Part shown: in pieces, positions 1 to 12,453 of the stretch
How positions within the stretch are numbered: position 1 is the stretch's first letter
Layout: every line of letters starts with the position of its first letter
Origin: Heterobasidion occidentale
Lineage: Eukaryota > Basidiomycota > Agaricomycetes > Russulales > Bondarzewiaceae
Reading direction: 5' to 3'
Assembly (NCBI GenBank): GCA_039111635.1
Contig: JBCAQO010000009.1
Coordinates: 1,488,001 to 1,552,000 of the forward strand
DNA: 64,000 nt
Translations under genes and position numbers: made by a program
Notes under the pieces: generated by a model
Told to the model about the DNA's origin: nothing
The model's database searches: none
What the model saw: only the letters and a program-made list of their open reading frames with translations

Positions 1-830
1 TGCATGAACTGCGCCCAGAGTTCCTGTAGATGGGCTTCCTGCTCTCGTTCGTGTTCCATGGATTGGCTGGGACACAAGCATCTAGATTTTGCCTCGGCCT
101 CGGACATCTCCCCAAGCTCCTTGAGAAAGGCGAGGACGTCGAATCCCATCCCCATTGTAACGTCGGGATCCTGCACAGGCTTGGGTGAAGATGGCGGCTC
201 GCAAGAGCTTCCACCGCTGGCGATGTCGCATGCTTCGAGAGTGATAGTGTTGACGGGAGTGGAGTGTTTGTCATTGGAAAACGTGTTCTGGGCCATAGTG
301 AGGAGGATGTCGATCTGACGCATGTTCTCCTCGCCACTGAGCTTTGAAGGGAACGGGTCGTTCGACTCGGGGTGCAGGGCGGTAGTGTCAGGGGCGATAA
401 CGCTTTCGACCGACCGAGCGTGCGTTTTAATTTGAACCGGGCTGGATGAAAACCGCAGCTCGTGCTCGCCGTCCGCGATGAAGGTCACTATGACATAGCC
501 AGAGCGGTCGATCCAGATGGGGTCATCATGTTCCACGACGTTGAGTGACCCTCCGGTTTTCTTAACATGTCGGACTTTCTCTGCAAAACCTCGCATGAGA
601 GATGTATGGCAAGGGTCGAGAGATATGAACATACCCAAGCAGCGAGATCCCATTCGTTTGACACGCTCCCTCATGGTCGGAGGAGGATTCTTGAGAGAAA
701 TCAAAGCTTTTGCAAGCTTTTTCTCTAGCAACTGAGCGGAGGTCATGGCAGGACCGCGGTTGTAGAAAGGAAGTCGACGGAGTAAAGAAGAGACGCAAGG
801 AGCAGCAGAGGAGGTGGAGATAGAAGGCAT
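1..830 (-). CDS. Hypothetical protein, cut by window edge
   Basis: An uninterrupted reading frame of 276 codons runs leftward from an ATG at 830-828 to the window edge with no stop and no need for an intron, which is far longer than chance. The N-terminus is rich in Ser and basic residues (MPSISTSSAAP...). It is followed by a mixed alpha/beta-looking stretch with a 'GYVIVTFIADGEHELRFS' segment near residue 105, then a Ser/Pro-rich linker, and an acidic Glu-rich end. No catalytic motif, signal peptide or membrane helix was recognised. I do not know the family. The start could also be the second Met (residue 29, MTSAQLLEKK), leaving a less basic N-terminus. The 3' end lies outside the window, so length and function are open. 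Confidence 0.55.
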   Translation of the reverse strand, partial: MPSISTSSAAPCVSSLLRRLPFYNRGPAMTSAQLLEKKLAKALISLKNPPPTMRERVKRMGSRCLGMFISLDPCHTSLMRGFAEKVRHVKKTGGSLNVVEHDDPIWIDRSGYVIVTFIADGEHELRFSSSPVQIKTHARSVESVIAPDTTALHPESNDPFPSKLSGEENMRQIDILLTMAQNTFSNDKHSTPVNTITLEACDIASGGSSCEPPSSPKPVQDPDVTMGMGFDVLAFLKELGEMSEAEAKSRCLCPSQSMEHEREQEAHLQELWAQFM

Positions 831-2087
831 AGTGAATGGGAGAATTGGATGTAAACGTGATGAAAGATGGATGAAGTGAATCGTGATAGAGAGAGAGGAA
901 AAGCGGTGATGCTAAGATATCTCGTAGGTACCCGAAGGATAAGAACAAGATGAGAGGAACACGCCAACCGGGAAGCTGCCTTTACATACCTAGGCCATTT
1001 AGATCTTGTCTGCCATGACGCGGTATGATCTATACCAAATTGCGTCACCCGATTGTGTAGGGCTGGCCACCGACCGTATTTAAAAATGATGGGTTTCCGG
1101 AGAATTGGCGAGTGCACTAATTTATATTGGCAGAAAATTCAGCGCGAGAGCCAGATTATCTACAACCTGGGCGACGAGAAGATGCCAAAGATGGCGGGTT
1201 TCAAAGCATTTAAATCGCCTTGCGCTTACCTATAGAGTTGATTCTTATCTAGGCAGCAATATACGTTCAACACTGCCTTCACCGGGATATCACGTCGACG
1301 GAACCCACGCGAATCTGCAGAAAAGGCGGAGGTATTCGTTCAAATGCCTTGAAAAACAATGAAGTGCCACAGAATCACAAGTCTCTGTTTTGTGTCTAGA
1401 ACAATATATCCACATGACTGATGTCAATGACCACAAGATAAGAGCAAGAGAGACTCACTCATGCAGCGTAGTCCGATCAACAGGCCGTAGTTATGATGCT
1501 ACGCCGTTATCCTCGATTTGGACAAAGAGATGCCATATTTGGTGCATGCAAACACGAGGTGTTATTGTTCTCACGGCCATCGTCCGCATGCCTTTGATTT
1601 CATACACCATGTCTCCGTTCTCGACTCTGAGGGCATCTAGCACTCCCACAGTGTCTTTTTATGACGTTCAAAACGGCTGACTTGCTCGTCGAGTACTGGA
1701 AGTTCCACAGTTGGCCTCAACTCTCATCCTACATGATTCTATGTGGGCTTCAGAGAAGAGAACCAGGCAGTTGCTGCAATGAGCATCTCACAGGAGGGTC
1801 GGCAGACTGGGTCCATGTGGAAAGTGCATAGTGCCCCGAAATTACATCATGTGAGATTCGTTCGCACTGTTATATTTAACATACTCTCATCCCGTGCCAT
1901 TGTCACCAGGCTGTCTATCCTGTTTGACGCTATAAGCGCGCCCGATTTTCGATAGAAGCCTTTTGCACCTGATGGACTTGAGGGCAAACCCGGACCGTCT
2001 CTCAATGATCCCCGCGACATCTATTTATCACAACAACAATTGTCAAAAGGATGAGCATCGATGGAATTCACTTCCTAGCCAGCCACG
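831..2087. other. Intergenic region between divergent genes
   Basis: Lies between the leftward edge gene and the rightward GH3 gene, so it should hold both promoters. A TATTTAT element at 2022-2028 lies about 60 bp before the GH3 start codon. The short frames here are scattered and mutually overlapping, and none has a recognisable domain. Confidence 0.5.
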
Positions 2088-4568
2088 ATGCTACTCCTAT
2101 CCATGCAGCTCGTCATCTCATTGACTGTTCTGTCTCATCATGCACTCGCTGCGTTTCCCGATTGTGTCAATGGACCACTCGCTTCGAACCTGGTATGCAA
2201 TATCAGTGCTCCTTACCTTGACAGAGCGAAAGCTCTTGTCGCCGAATTCACTTTGGAGGAACTCGTTAACAACACAGTCAATATGTCTCCTGGAGTCGAG
2301 CGTCTGGGCTTGCCCCCTTATAATTGGTGGAGTGAGGCTTTGGTATGTTTCATTATCTACTTTCATCTGCTCGAGTCACTCTGATGACCCTCAATTATCT
2401 TCAGCACGGCGTAGCGAACAGCCCAGGATCTCATTTCGCCCCTGCTGGGGAACAGTTCAGCTTTGCGACTTCTTTTCCTCAACCGATCCTGATGAGTGCG
2501 GCCTTCGATGACCCGCTCATACATTCCATCGCAGAAGTCATCAGTACTGAAGCTCGTGCGTTCGGCAACGCTGGCTGGGCCGGGCTTGACTTCTTCACCC
2601 CAAACATCAACCCATTTAAAGATCCACGCTGGGGCCGTGGACAGGAGACACCTGGGGAAGATCCTTTTCGTATTGCGCAGTATGTCTACCAGCTGGTCCC
2701 CGCGCTGCAAGGCGGGTTCGACCCGGAGCCTTTTTACAAGGTCATCGCCGACTGCAAGCATTTTGCAGCTTACGACCTCGAGAATTGGCATGGAAATGAT
2801 CGCAAGGGCTTCAATGCCGTCGTCTCGACACAGGATCTCTCCGAATATTACACTCCCTCATTCCAGAGCTGTGTGCGAGATGCCAAGGTTGCGTCCATCA
2901 TGTGCAGCTACAATGCCGTGAACGGCGTGCCGTCCTGTGCTAGCTCATACCTTCTCCAAGATGTCATCCGGGATTATTTCGGGTTTGGAGAGGACAAGTG
3001 GGTCACCGGGGACTGTGCGGCTGTGGAGAGTATCTTCGATTTTCATCACTACACGACGACGTTGGTCAATGCTTCTGCCGTCGCACTACACGCTGGAACG
3101 GATGTGGACTGCGGAGATTCGTTCTCTACTTCGCTTGTTCAAGCCGTCAATGAATCACTTGTCACCGAAGCGGACATTCAGAAAGCTCTCGTGCGCCTCT
3201 ACGGATCACTCGTGAGGTACGTCTCGCGACTCGAGGCTCGTATTGCCGATACTGATCGCGTGTTTTGCTATCCAGACTCGGATATTTCGATCCTGCCGAG
3301 ACTCAACCGTACCGCCAATTGAGCTGGCAAGATGTCAATACACCCAACGCTCAAAGTCTCGCCCTTCTCATCGCTACCGAGGGTATCGTCCTCCTCAAGA
3401 ACGATGGCATCCTACCCCTTTCCAGGAGCACAAAGAATATTGCGCTCATCGGACCTTGGGCGAACGCAACGACAGAGATGCAAGGCAACTACGCGGGCGT
3501 TGCGCCATTCCTCATCAGTCCTCTCCAGGCGCTTCAAACCGCTGGGTACAATGTCACTTTTCAAACTGGCACTGCAGTATCGACTAGCGATACCAGCGGT
3601 TTTGGCGCCGCTCTCGCCGCAGTCTCGAGTGCAGAGGTAGTCATCTTTGTTGGAGGGATAGATAATTCGATCGAGGCCGAGGACAATGATCGCACTTCCA
3701 TCGTCTGGCCGGGGAACCAGTTGGATTTGATCAGCCAGCTCGCGAGCCTGGAGAAGCCGGTGATCGTAGTTCAAATGGGTGGTGGCCAGGTTGACGACTC
3801 AGAATTAAAAGCCAACAGCTCGGTGCGTATGCTCGGTATACCACGCTACTTCTCCATGCTGATGGGATTTTGTCCTAGATTAACGCGCTCATCTGGGCCG
3901 GATATCCTGGACAGAGCGGTGGTACCGCACTCGTAGACATTCTCACTGGCACCAAAGCACCGGCTGGACGTCTTCCAGTCACTCAATATCCCGCCGCCTA
4001 CGTAGACCAGATCCCGATGACCGACATGGCCCTGCGACCGAACTCGTCCTCCGATACCCCAGGCCGCACTTACAAGTGGTACACTGGCACACCCATATTC
4101 GAATTTGGATTTGGTCTTCACTACACGAATTTCGAACTCGCATGGGCAAAGGGTAACCCAAAGCCGTCGTATCATATTCAAGATCTCGTCGCCTCCGCCA
4201 AGAAATCCGGTGCGCCGTATGTCGATCTCGCTCTCCTCGACACGTTCAAGGTGGACGTGAAGAACACGGGCAAGACGGCATCCGACTACGTCGTGCTCTT
4301 GTTCTCCAACACCACCGCTGGGCCCTCGCCTGCTCCGTTGAAGGAGCTCGTGTCTTACGCCCGCCTGAAGAACATCTCTCCTGGGCACACATCCACCGCG
4401 ACACTGACCGTGACCCTCGGTACGATCGCACGAGTGGACGAAGGCGGAAATCGCGTTCTCTATCCAGGCACTTACAATTTTTGGCTCGACACGACGGGAG
4501 AGATCAAACACAGTTTCCAATTGACTGGAAAGAGCGCACAGATTGCGAATTGGCCGCAGCCCAGATGA
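2088..4568 (+). CDS. Secreted GH3 beta-xylosidase
   Basis: Glycoside hydrolase family 3 enzyme of the fungal beta-xylosidase type, expected to release xylose from xylo-oligosaccharides outside the cell. Four exons, 2088-2342, 2405-3216, 3276-3822 and 3879-4568, join in frame to 767 residues, the usual size. The first ~20 residues (MLLLSMQLVISLTVLSHHALA) are a secretion signal. The N-terminal (beta/alpha)8 domain carries the WSEAL, GRGQETPGEDP and KHFAAYDLENW signatures. The nucleophile Asp lies in WVTGDCAAVE (the family more often reads DCDAV after it). The GH3 C-terminal domain (GIVLLKNDGILPL, AGYPGQSGGTA) and a fibronectin-III-like end (PIFEFGFGLHYTNF) follow. Probably a plant-cell-wall-degradation gene that merely neighbours the terpenoid cluster. 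Confidence 0.95.
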
Positions 4569-7476
4569 AGCATTTGATCGTGTTTGTGATGTGGTTCTTG
4601 TTCCAAGTATTATATCGCGATGCATTCGTAGATGACGTTCCTTTAAAGCGATTTTGTTTGACCCTCATCGATTGACGGCATGACCATAAATTGACAGCAT
4701 TCGTGACTGGATGTGCGTCTGAGGCGTGAAGCATCAAAACGGCCTTATTATTCCATGCCTATCTATTTTCGATCGCGCCACCGGGATGCCTATCTTCATC
4801 ATTCGGACAGATACACCCTGGAGCGAACCCGAGAAAGTAGACGAGCTCGTTGTCCCGTGAAACTGCGACGATGTTAGAAGGGAGCGGTGACTTCGGGAAC
4901 AGCCCAGTAAGAAGACGCTCAGCGATTTCCCCGTACTGTAGACGATTCTGCGACCGGCGCTGCTCCAACAAGATCGGCGTTAACGGCGACGCGCGGAGCA
5001 GTAGTGTCTCGTCTCTTTAGCCCTCAAGCTTCAAGCTCCAAGGCTCGATATCCACGGAGATCCATCCCAGTGCCAATACGGGAACAAGAGAGATCCAAGC
5101 ACAGTTTTTGCAAATGATGCTCATTGATCCAGGTGCTACATTCGTGATGCACAGTTCCTTGACCCCGTTAGGATGTGAGAGCGATTGGGCCGAACGGCGA
5201 CCAGAGAAAGCGGACGCTGGATCGCAGGGAAGCCACGCGTTGCCCCAAGGTGTAACGCGCTCATTTCGAGCCCATCAAGTGAACGCTGATTTGATGAAGT
5301 GGTAAGCAAATGCCCCACGGCGATGTACTGACCTTCAAGACGATCTCATCACTAAAATCTAACATATGAGCGCCAGGACAGGCACGTAAGCACATACGGG
5401 CCAGGAAAAACACTTACTGAGAGGGCATCCACACCTCAGGCAGTCTGAGCATCGTTCGCCCCAGCCGGTTGAAGTGGCAAGATTAGCACATCAGCTGAAA
5501 TTGGGAGGAATAACCTGTCCCCTTTCGAAATGGAGGTGCAGGGAGGTCACGGGGAGGATGACTAGTGACTCGTCGGTAGGCGCCGACGGTATCAAGTTGT
5601 AGCCTCGCATCGAACCGTAGCGCGTCGTCATTCCTACTCGAGCGAGCGGACTGATTGAACACCACGACTGGACACTATATTAGTTTAGCAAAATACTGCA
5701 TGCGTTATTACGGATGCCGGTCGCGACCATGCTCGACCAGTTTGTAAGAAGCGAAGTAGGGCTTTCCAACACCCTACACGCCTGGAACCACCAGGTAACG
5801 ATATGCAGTCGAGCCTTCGAGACGGCATCCGCCATGGCGCTACAGCAGCGAATGACGAGCAGTCGTCGTACCAAGCTGATACGCTGCCGGCGAATGAACA
5901 CCTTGCAAAGATTGTAGATCTATTCACATTCCGAGCATAGCCATCGTATGGGCGCACGATAACGCAGCGAGAAGCGCGCAGATAATGTAGTAAGTACGTA
6001 CCGTCTAGATGACAGAATCGACCGGTTGCGAAGCCTAGAGCCGACGACGACATCCGACATCGGCATAAATAGCCCAAGGGGCTCGACGGTGGCAGACATG
6101 CTCTGTTAGAAGGGAAGACGAGAACGACCAAAGATTGAGAACGGTCAGGCGGACCGCGGCGTCCAGCCGTTACGAGATCGCTCTGAGAGCCCGCGCGCGA
6201 CCCTGCTCGGCCGTCCAAAGTTTCAGACGCCCCTCACGTACGGGGGTTCGATGTCAAGGTGAATGGTTTCTGTCCAAGTCGTTGACAATGCATTGACATG
6301 TTTGGGTGAAAGGGATGTACTCACGCGCTCTCACGCGTCGCTCACTTCCAATGGACCCTGTTCCATGGATGTTCGGCTCCGTGTTACGTGCATCCCTGTA
6401 TTCCCATCCGCTATGTAGACCTGAATGTGTGTCCAGTGTTTGTATCCTCGAGGTCAGCGTCGTCGAGGAAGACAGTGATGGGGTTAGGGTTACATGCGAT
6501 ATGAATCAAATCGAGATCGATCGAGATCGCCCTGCGAACGGCATCGAATGCAGTCCAACGCTCGCTTGCAGGCCGCAAACCATCCCAAACCATCTCAAAC
6601 CATTCATCGATGGCTACCCGGCTGCGAACAGGCGCGAAAAAATACCTGATCCGCACGCTGTCGTTTCTGACGAGTCGACCCTATCCTCCGGCATCAAGGA
6701 CAAGCTTGGGGCGCCTCCGACGAGCGCCTCGACGCACCTCAATCCGACTGCATTCCACTGCCTTGCGGCGGCTACCGGTGTTTTCCTCCCGAGCAGGCCC
6801 ACTCGGAGCATCCAGCGCTGACTTCGACGGTAGTGATTCAGATTGGGTAGCCCACCGCCAGCGCCACCTGTCTCCCATATATCATCTGACACTGTCTCAG
6901 TGTGTGTATGGATCCTGTCTTGGAGGCTCTGCACCTTGTTCTCTGTCTGCAGAGCCAATTGAGTAGGCGAGGCGCAAAATCCAACGCTTTGACCCACTAG
7001 ACTCAAAAGAAAGATGATCATCGGCTGCCTCTGCACTGGAAGCTAAAGCGCTGAGTGGGAGGAGTCCGGCTGTCCAGGCTCATGAAGGCAAAATGCATCA
7101 ATGATCCCAACGCTGCTCATGCATTGAATGCCGCCGCATGTATGAGGCAGGGCACGAGTCGGATCTAAAAGCGATCTAACGTATCGTTGATCCCTGGCTC
7201 AACGGGGCCCAAAACCAGGCCCTTATAATCCGATCCTCCTGCGCGATTAGAAACCCCCTGCTTTCTCCCCCTTCCTCGAGCTTCCTCGCTACCTCCGTCT
7301 CCGTCTCTCCACGCCCACCGTCGGCAACGATCACACACCGCCCGCATATCCAATTCCCCCACACCGACATCATCGCGCCCGCGTCAGCGTCGAGCCCACC
7401 TCCGCACCTAACCCGACCTAACCCCTCCCTCTCTCGCACACACAACCCCACCGGTCGCTCACCTACACCAGTCGAA
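4569..7476. other. Gene-poor stretch of 2.9 kb
   Basis: I see no supportable gene. Several frames of 60-177 codons occur on both strands but overlap each other, have no domain and show no consistent splice pattern. The longest, 6218-5685 on the minus strand, is Arg/Ser-rich low-complexity translation. A frame at 7036-6614 (-) opens with a signal-peptide-like stretch but then loses any protein-like character. Confidence 0.45.
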
Positions 7477-7810
7477 ATGGCCAACGTACGCATGTTCGAC
7501 GTGTTCGAGAGCCCGAGCTTCGAGCTCGACCGCGCAGACCGCGCGGCCGCACAGGTCCTCGCCTTGCGCGCGGGGCTCGGTGTCCTCTCTGCGCTCGTCG
7601 GCGTCGGCGTGTGGAAGTATTTCTGGTCGGAGAAGAGTGAGTCGTCTGCTATCCCGCCGCCCCTCCGCCCCTCTTCCCTCTCGCGCCCTCTTCTGTCTGC
7701 TATGTGCCCATTCCTGAGCGAGCGTTGCAGTGCTGGCTGTCGCATCGGTGCTGATCGCTGCGTCTGTCGGGCCAGGCCTCAAAGATGCAGAACTCCGCGG
7801 GACGGCTTGA
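7477..7810 (+). CDS. Small two-helix membrane protein, 79 aa
   Basis: Exon 7477-7636, a 94-nt GT-AG intron (7637-7730) and exon 7731-7810 join to a 79-residue frame ending TGA. The N-terminal ~25 residues are polar with alternating charges (DVFESPSFELDRADR). Residues ~28-50 form a hydrophobic helix (LALRAGLGVLSALVGVGVW) ending in an aromatic/basic belt (WKYFWSEK). Residues ~54-70 form a second helix (MLAVASVLIAASVGPG), followed by a short polar tail. The splice restores a hydrophobic second helix exactly across the junction, which supports the model. I do not recognise the family; an organelle or ER membrane subunit is possible but unproven. GC-rich codon use resembles the HMG-CoA synthase downstream. 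Confidence 0.55.
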
Positions 7811-9210
7811 GTCCCGCACAGCCCGCTGAAACAGTCGCGCGCTCGTGAGGGAGTTGCCATGGAGTAGTGTGTCAGGAGAGGAGTTTCCGTCGTCGTCGTC
7901 GTTTCGCAAGTTGGGATATCGCTATAGCTGTTTGGTTCTTCGATCTGGATCGGCCCGTTTCACGTCTGCTTGTTTCGTTCGTCGCAATTGCCTAGTAAGT
8001 GCCTTACGTCCCACCCCTCCTCTCCATTCCAATCGCTCACGCACGCCCCTTCCGCGCACAGTTGTACGTTGTATTACTACTACCGCTCGCCGTTGCTGCA
8101 CACCCCCAACGCGTGTTTGATTTGATGTATGCATGTACGTTCTAAGGACGTCAAGATTGGATAGGAAGGACCGGGATACGTAGACACTCGGGAGCCGCGT
8201 CGATATTTGCCCGCGCATATGCATGTACAGTATATATCTTTCAGGATCTGTGTACAATATTTGTTAGCCTCCTGACAGGAGAATGCATGACGGGCCCGTC
8301 GGCAGCGCCAGTCGCGGCGTTAAGTTCGAGGGACTCGAGGAGCAGGAATGGAATTCAGCTGTCTGCGTCGCAAGTATGCGGCTAGCGAATCCGCCAGCGC
8401 GGTAATAATTGGAACAGGAGCGTAGCCTGGCGCGCCCGATACGCATGGGGATCGTGCAGGGACTTGACCAGACCTAATGCGGCAGGCAAGCACGGAAATG
8501 AGTTTACGACACCGACGAGATGAGTTTGGGCCACGGGACATGATACATGATCGTGATTCGTGTACGCATCTCCCCGCGCGTGCGATAGGATGTGATACGC
8601 GTATCTCGCAAGGCTGGCGTCAGGACCGGATTGGAGGAAGACATGCAGCTCCTTGGAAGCGCGCAGGCACGAGGAATGGATGTGTACATAAGAGATCATA
8701 ATTGATCGTGCATGCAGGGGCCACGATCCACGACTCGGTTCAAGGCTGGCGCAGCGAGACGGCGCGCCAGGGTGTCGCGCCAAGCCATATTGCAAAGCAC
8801 GGTGTCAGACATACATAAGATGCTCGGGTAGGCACCGTAGCGCGGGGGCGGTACGGGAGAGAGCAGACGAGAGCGAAAACGCGAGGGCGTCGAATGGTGA
8901 CACAACTCGCGCGCGCCTGATGGACCACGGCCGGAGAGGTGACCAAGCGATGGGCGAGCAGCGCAACGGGCTCGCAGTTGCTATATGCACGAGCTGTGAG
9001 CCGGTGTGGACGGGCGAAAGCTAAGGAGGATTGTATGCAGTGATTGAGGTGGGAGGGATCAGCTGTATTTTTTCCTAATTCCTAAACATCGGACGATAAC
9101 TAAATATGATCGTACCACCGCTCCGCCCTCCTTTTATAGTCCCTCTCCTCCGCAAAAACATGCACCACCCGCGCATCCCCCTCTCTCTCTCCTCCCCCAC
9201 ACACCTCCCA
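7811..9210. other. Intergenic region upstream of HMG-CoA synthase
   Basis: Between two rightward genes. It holds the likely 3' UTR of the small membrane protein and the promoter of HMG-CoA synthase. Frames here are short and overlap on both strands; no gene is supported. Confidence 0.4.
9132..9139 (+). promoter_or_regulatory. TATA-like box of HMG-CoA synthase
   Basis: TTTTATAG about 72 bp before the chosen ATG at 9211, followed by a long CT-rich pyrimidine tract (9180-9200) of the kind common just before fungal start codons. This pyrimidine tract is the reason for preferring the ATG at 9211 over the in-frame ATG at 9160. Confidence 0.4.
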
Positions 9211-10987
9211 ATGGCCATCCAGAACGCATCCTCCTCCGCCGCCCCCTCCGTCTTCGACGCCCAGGCAGAACGCCCCCGCCCTAAGGATGTCGGCATCCTC
9301 GGAATGGACATGTACTTCCCCAAACGCGTGCGCACACTCCACGAGCTCGTCTGACCGACAGCAACGGTCGTGCTCACTTCTTTTTTGTTTCTTCTTCCCA
9401 GTGCATCTCCGAGGAGGAGCTCGAAGTCTTCGACGGTGTCGCCAAGGGCAAGTACACCATTGGCCTCGGCCAGTCTTACATGGCCTTTGCCGACGACCGC
9501 GAAGACATCAACTCCATGGCTCTCACGGGTGTGTTCATTTCTCTCACCCGCTTTCCTCGTCTCGCGTCTCATCTCCATCGCAGTCGTCTCCTCCCTCCTG
9601 AAGCGCTACAACGTCGACCCCAAATCCATCGGTCGCCTCGATGTCGGCACCGAGACCATCATCGACAAGTCTAAGTCGGTGAAGACCGTCCTCATGGACC
9701 TCTTCGCCGCCTCTGGCAACTACGACATCGAGGGCCTCGACTCCAAGAACGCGTGCTACGGCTCCACTAACGCCCTCTTCAACGCCGTCAACTGGATCGA
9801 GAGCCGCAGCTGGGACGGCCGCAACGCCATCGTCTTCGCCGGCGACATCGCCGTCTACGCAGAGGGCGGTGCGCGCCCCGTCGGTGGTGCAGGCGCGTGC
9901 GCGATCTTGATTGGCCCCAACGCCCCGTTGGTCTTTGAGCGTGAGTCTCTCTTGCCCCTCCACCTGTGGCCGCCCTCGCTGACCGGTCAACGGGTACGTT
10001 CCAGCCATCCACGGCACGTACATGGCCAACACGTACGACTTCTACAAGCCCGATCTGTCTTCCGAGTACCCCACCGTCGACGGCCCGCTCTCCATCTCGA
10101 CCTACATCCGCGCCATGGACGGCGCCTACTCGGCATTCCGGTCCAAGGTCGCAGCCGCGACCAAGGCGCTGCACGGCAATGGCCACGCGGCGGAGGACAG
10201 CGCGGGCAAGGCCGTCGACCCCAAATCCGTGTTCACGCTGCAGGACATCGACTACACCGTGTACCACTCGCCGTACGGCAAGCAAGTGCAAAAGGGCCAC
10301 GCGCGTCTCGTACGTTGCCTCGCCCCTCCCTGCCTCCCCGTCCACGTGTGCTAACACAGCAGTGTCGCCGCAGCTCTTCAACGACTACCTCTCCGCGCCC
10401 ACCGCCCCCGCCTTCTCCTCCGTCCCTGCCGAACTCGCCGCGCTGCCATACGAGAAGTCCATCTCCGACAAGACTGTCGAGAAGACCTTCATGGCGCTCT
10501 CGAAGGCCGACTACGCCGCGCGCGTCACGCCCTCGATGCGCTGCGCCGCACGCTGCGGGAACATGTACACTGCGTCGCTGTACGGCGGGCTCGCCTCGCT
10601 CCTCGCGAGTGTCGAGCCCGCCGCCCTCAAGGGCAAGCGCGTGTCGCTGTACGCGTTCGGGAGCGGGTGCGCGAGCAGCTTCTTCACGCTGCGCGTCAAG
10701 GGCGACACGACCGAGATCCGGGAGAAGATGGACCTCGTGAAGCGGCTGGAGAGCATGAGCGTGGTCCCGTGCGAGGAGTTCGTCGCCGGCCTGCAGGTGC
10801 GTCCACTCGCCTTCTTTTGTTTACCCGTTCCCCAATGCTCACTCGTTGTCGTGGTGGACAGCTGCGCGAGGAGAACCACAACGCGGCGCCATACACGCCC
10901 AAGGGCTCGCTCGCCAATATCTGGCCCGGCGCGTACTACCTCGAGGGCATCGACGACAAGTTCCGTCGCAAATACGCCATCGCCTAG
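9211..10987 (+). CDS. ERG13: Hydroxymethylglutaryl-CoA synthase
   Basis: Condenses acetyl-CoA with acetoacetyl-CoA to HMG-CoA, the committed entry to the mevalonate pathway. Six exons (9211-9327, 9402-9528, 9584-9940, 10005-10309, 10374-10796, 10862-10987) join in frame to 484 residues, the normal family size. Recognisable landmarks are [15 protein letters not shown] at the N-terminus, GLGQSYMAF, and the catalytic Cys in [52 protein letters not shown] and the C-terminal [14 protein letters not shown] follow. It sits at the left flank of the terpenoid gene block. It may be the ordinary housekeeping copy or a dedicated extra copy raising mevalonate flux; the window cannot decide which. Codon use is markedly GC-rich compared with the cluster genes to the right. 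Confidence 0.96.
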
Positions 10988-12453
10988 ACTCCTCTCCCTC
11001 CATCACCCCATCCCACTACACATCGCCTCCCTCGTATGTATGCTTAGACACTAGACCCGAACGATAAAAAAGGCACAATTTCAAGGGGATGCACGCAAGA
11101 AGACAACTCGCATTTTAGATATCGATATCCCACTTTCCTACGCTTTCGCTCGCTCGCGTCTCCGGCTGACCCCCGTCGTTGATATTACTTACTTGTTCGA
11201 CGGTGGAGGCGGGACTTTTGTAATATTAGCGGAGTAATAGACCGGTCGCGCCGGGCTGATAATGGGCCTTTTTTGCTTGTTCGCATTCCGAAAATGGTGA
11301 TGGTGATGGAAGGGACGGGCGCTGCAATTGTTGTGCGCTTACCGTCTTGGTTGGGACTTCCTAGCTTCATCTGTCAAGCTGCACAATCATGTCGCGTGCC
11401 TGCTATGCCGACTGTGGATGTTGCGCACTTTTTCAGCATCCTTCGATCAAGGATCATTTTCGCATTCATGATGTCACAATCGAGCCTCGACAGCAGTGTC
11501 TTCAATTCCCTAGCAGGTTACCAGCTCCCTTCTTGCGTGCACGTCTTAGGAAACTGCCACTACGCTTTCGAGAAGCTTAGGATCCGGCAAGAAGAAATGG
11601 CCTGGTGAGTGGCGATTTCGTTAGTGCTGAGGCCGTTTCTGAACATTCAAAGCGTGTTTTTCAGACAGGGGAACTTACGACAAGTCACCAGCGCTCAAGC
11701 CAATATAGAGCAGGCATCTACCTTCTCGCACGCAGAATGTTCACCTCGCAGCCGACACACGTCACATCCGGACGGGAGGCGAGTCGGCCCACTGCACTCG
11801 TGATTTTCTCGTCTGTTCTCATGCGAGAGAGGAAGACGAATAGCGTCGCTCGCAGTCGACCGCGGCATGAGTGGAGGCCCCTTCAATTCCGAACTGAAAC
11901 ATTGGCAGGTGTCCGCCACGCTCGACATATGTACAATTATGGTTCCCTGCGGTGAATGATCATGCATATGGTCGCGGTCACGTCGGGCTTCATGTCTTGA
12001 CACTTCCAATCGCTTCGGCGCCGTCCTGAGCTCGACAGAACCACCGGTGAGCTATGCAGTGGAGGGCCGAGGCGAGTCGGTCCCGGTGACGTCTGCTGAG
12101 GCTCCACTAATTGATATCGACATCTACCGTATTATCAGGGGTCTGGGAAGGTAAATCCGATGGACAGTGCTTCGCGATGTTCCTGATAGATTCTGTCAGG
12201 AGCCTGGTGACTCTGGGAAGACGTCGTCTCGTCAGAGAAGGGCGCTGGCTCTCGGACGCAACCAGCCCCGTGATGCCGTGCCGAGGAGGGAGAGGGAGAT
12301 GACATCGATCATTCGTCCTTTGCTCGAGTCCCGAGTTCCATGACTGCACAGTCATTGCCGTAGGATTTATGGAAGCTCGCTTGACGATGGACGCGTCGCT
12401 CTTGTCGCCCCTTCCCCTCGTTCCAACTTCAAGAGCTCTGAGCTGCCCAAGCA
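10988..12453. other. Intergenic region, no gene seen
   Basis: 1.5 kb between HMG-CoA synthase and the first P450. Only short frames without domains on either strand. It marks a visible change from GC-rich codon use on the left to more balanced composition on the right. Confidence 0.45.

Noticed and set aside
5685..6218. 177-codon minus-strand frame in the GH3-to-membrane-protein gap
   Set aside because: Arg/Ser/Cys-rich low-complexity translation with no domain, overlapped by frames on the other strand.
6478..6493. GGGTTAGGGTT, telomere-like sequence
   Set aside because: Only about two repeat units; too short to be an interstitial telomere and expected by chance in 64 kb.
6614..7036. 140-codon minus-strand frame starting with a signal-peptide-like stretch
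   Set aside because: Hydrophobic start but the rest lacks protein-like composition or conserved pattern; no splice partners.
9788..10381. 197-codon antisense frame within HMG-CoA synthase
   Set aside because: A shadow of the GC-rich coding strand; the plus-strand enzyme is certain.
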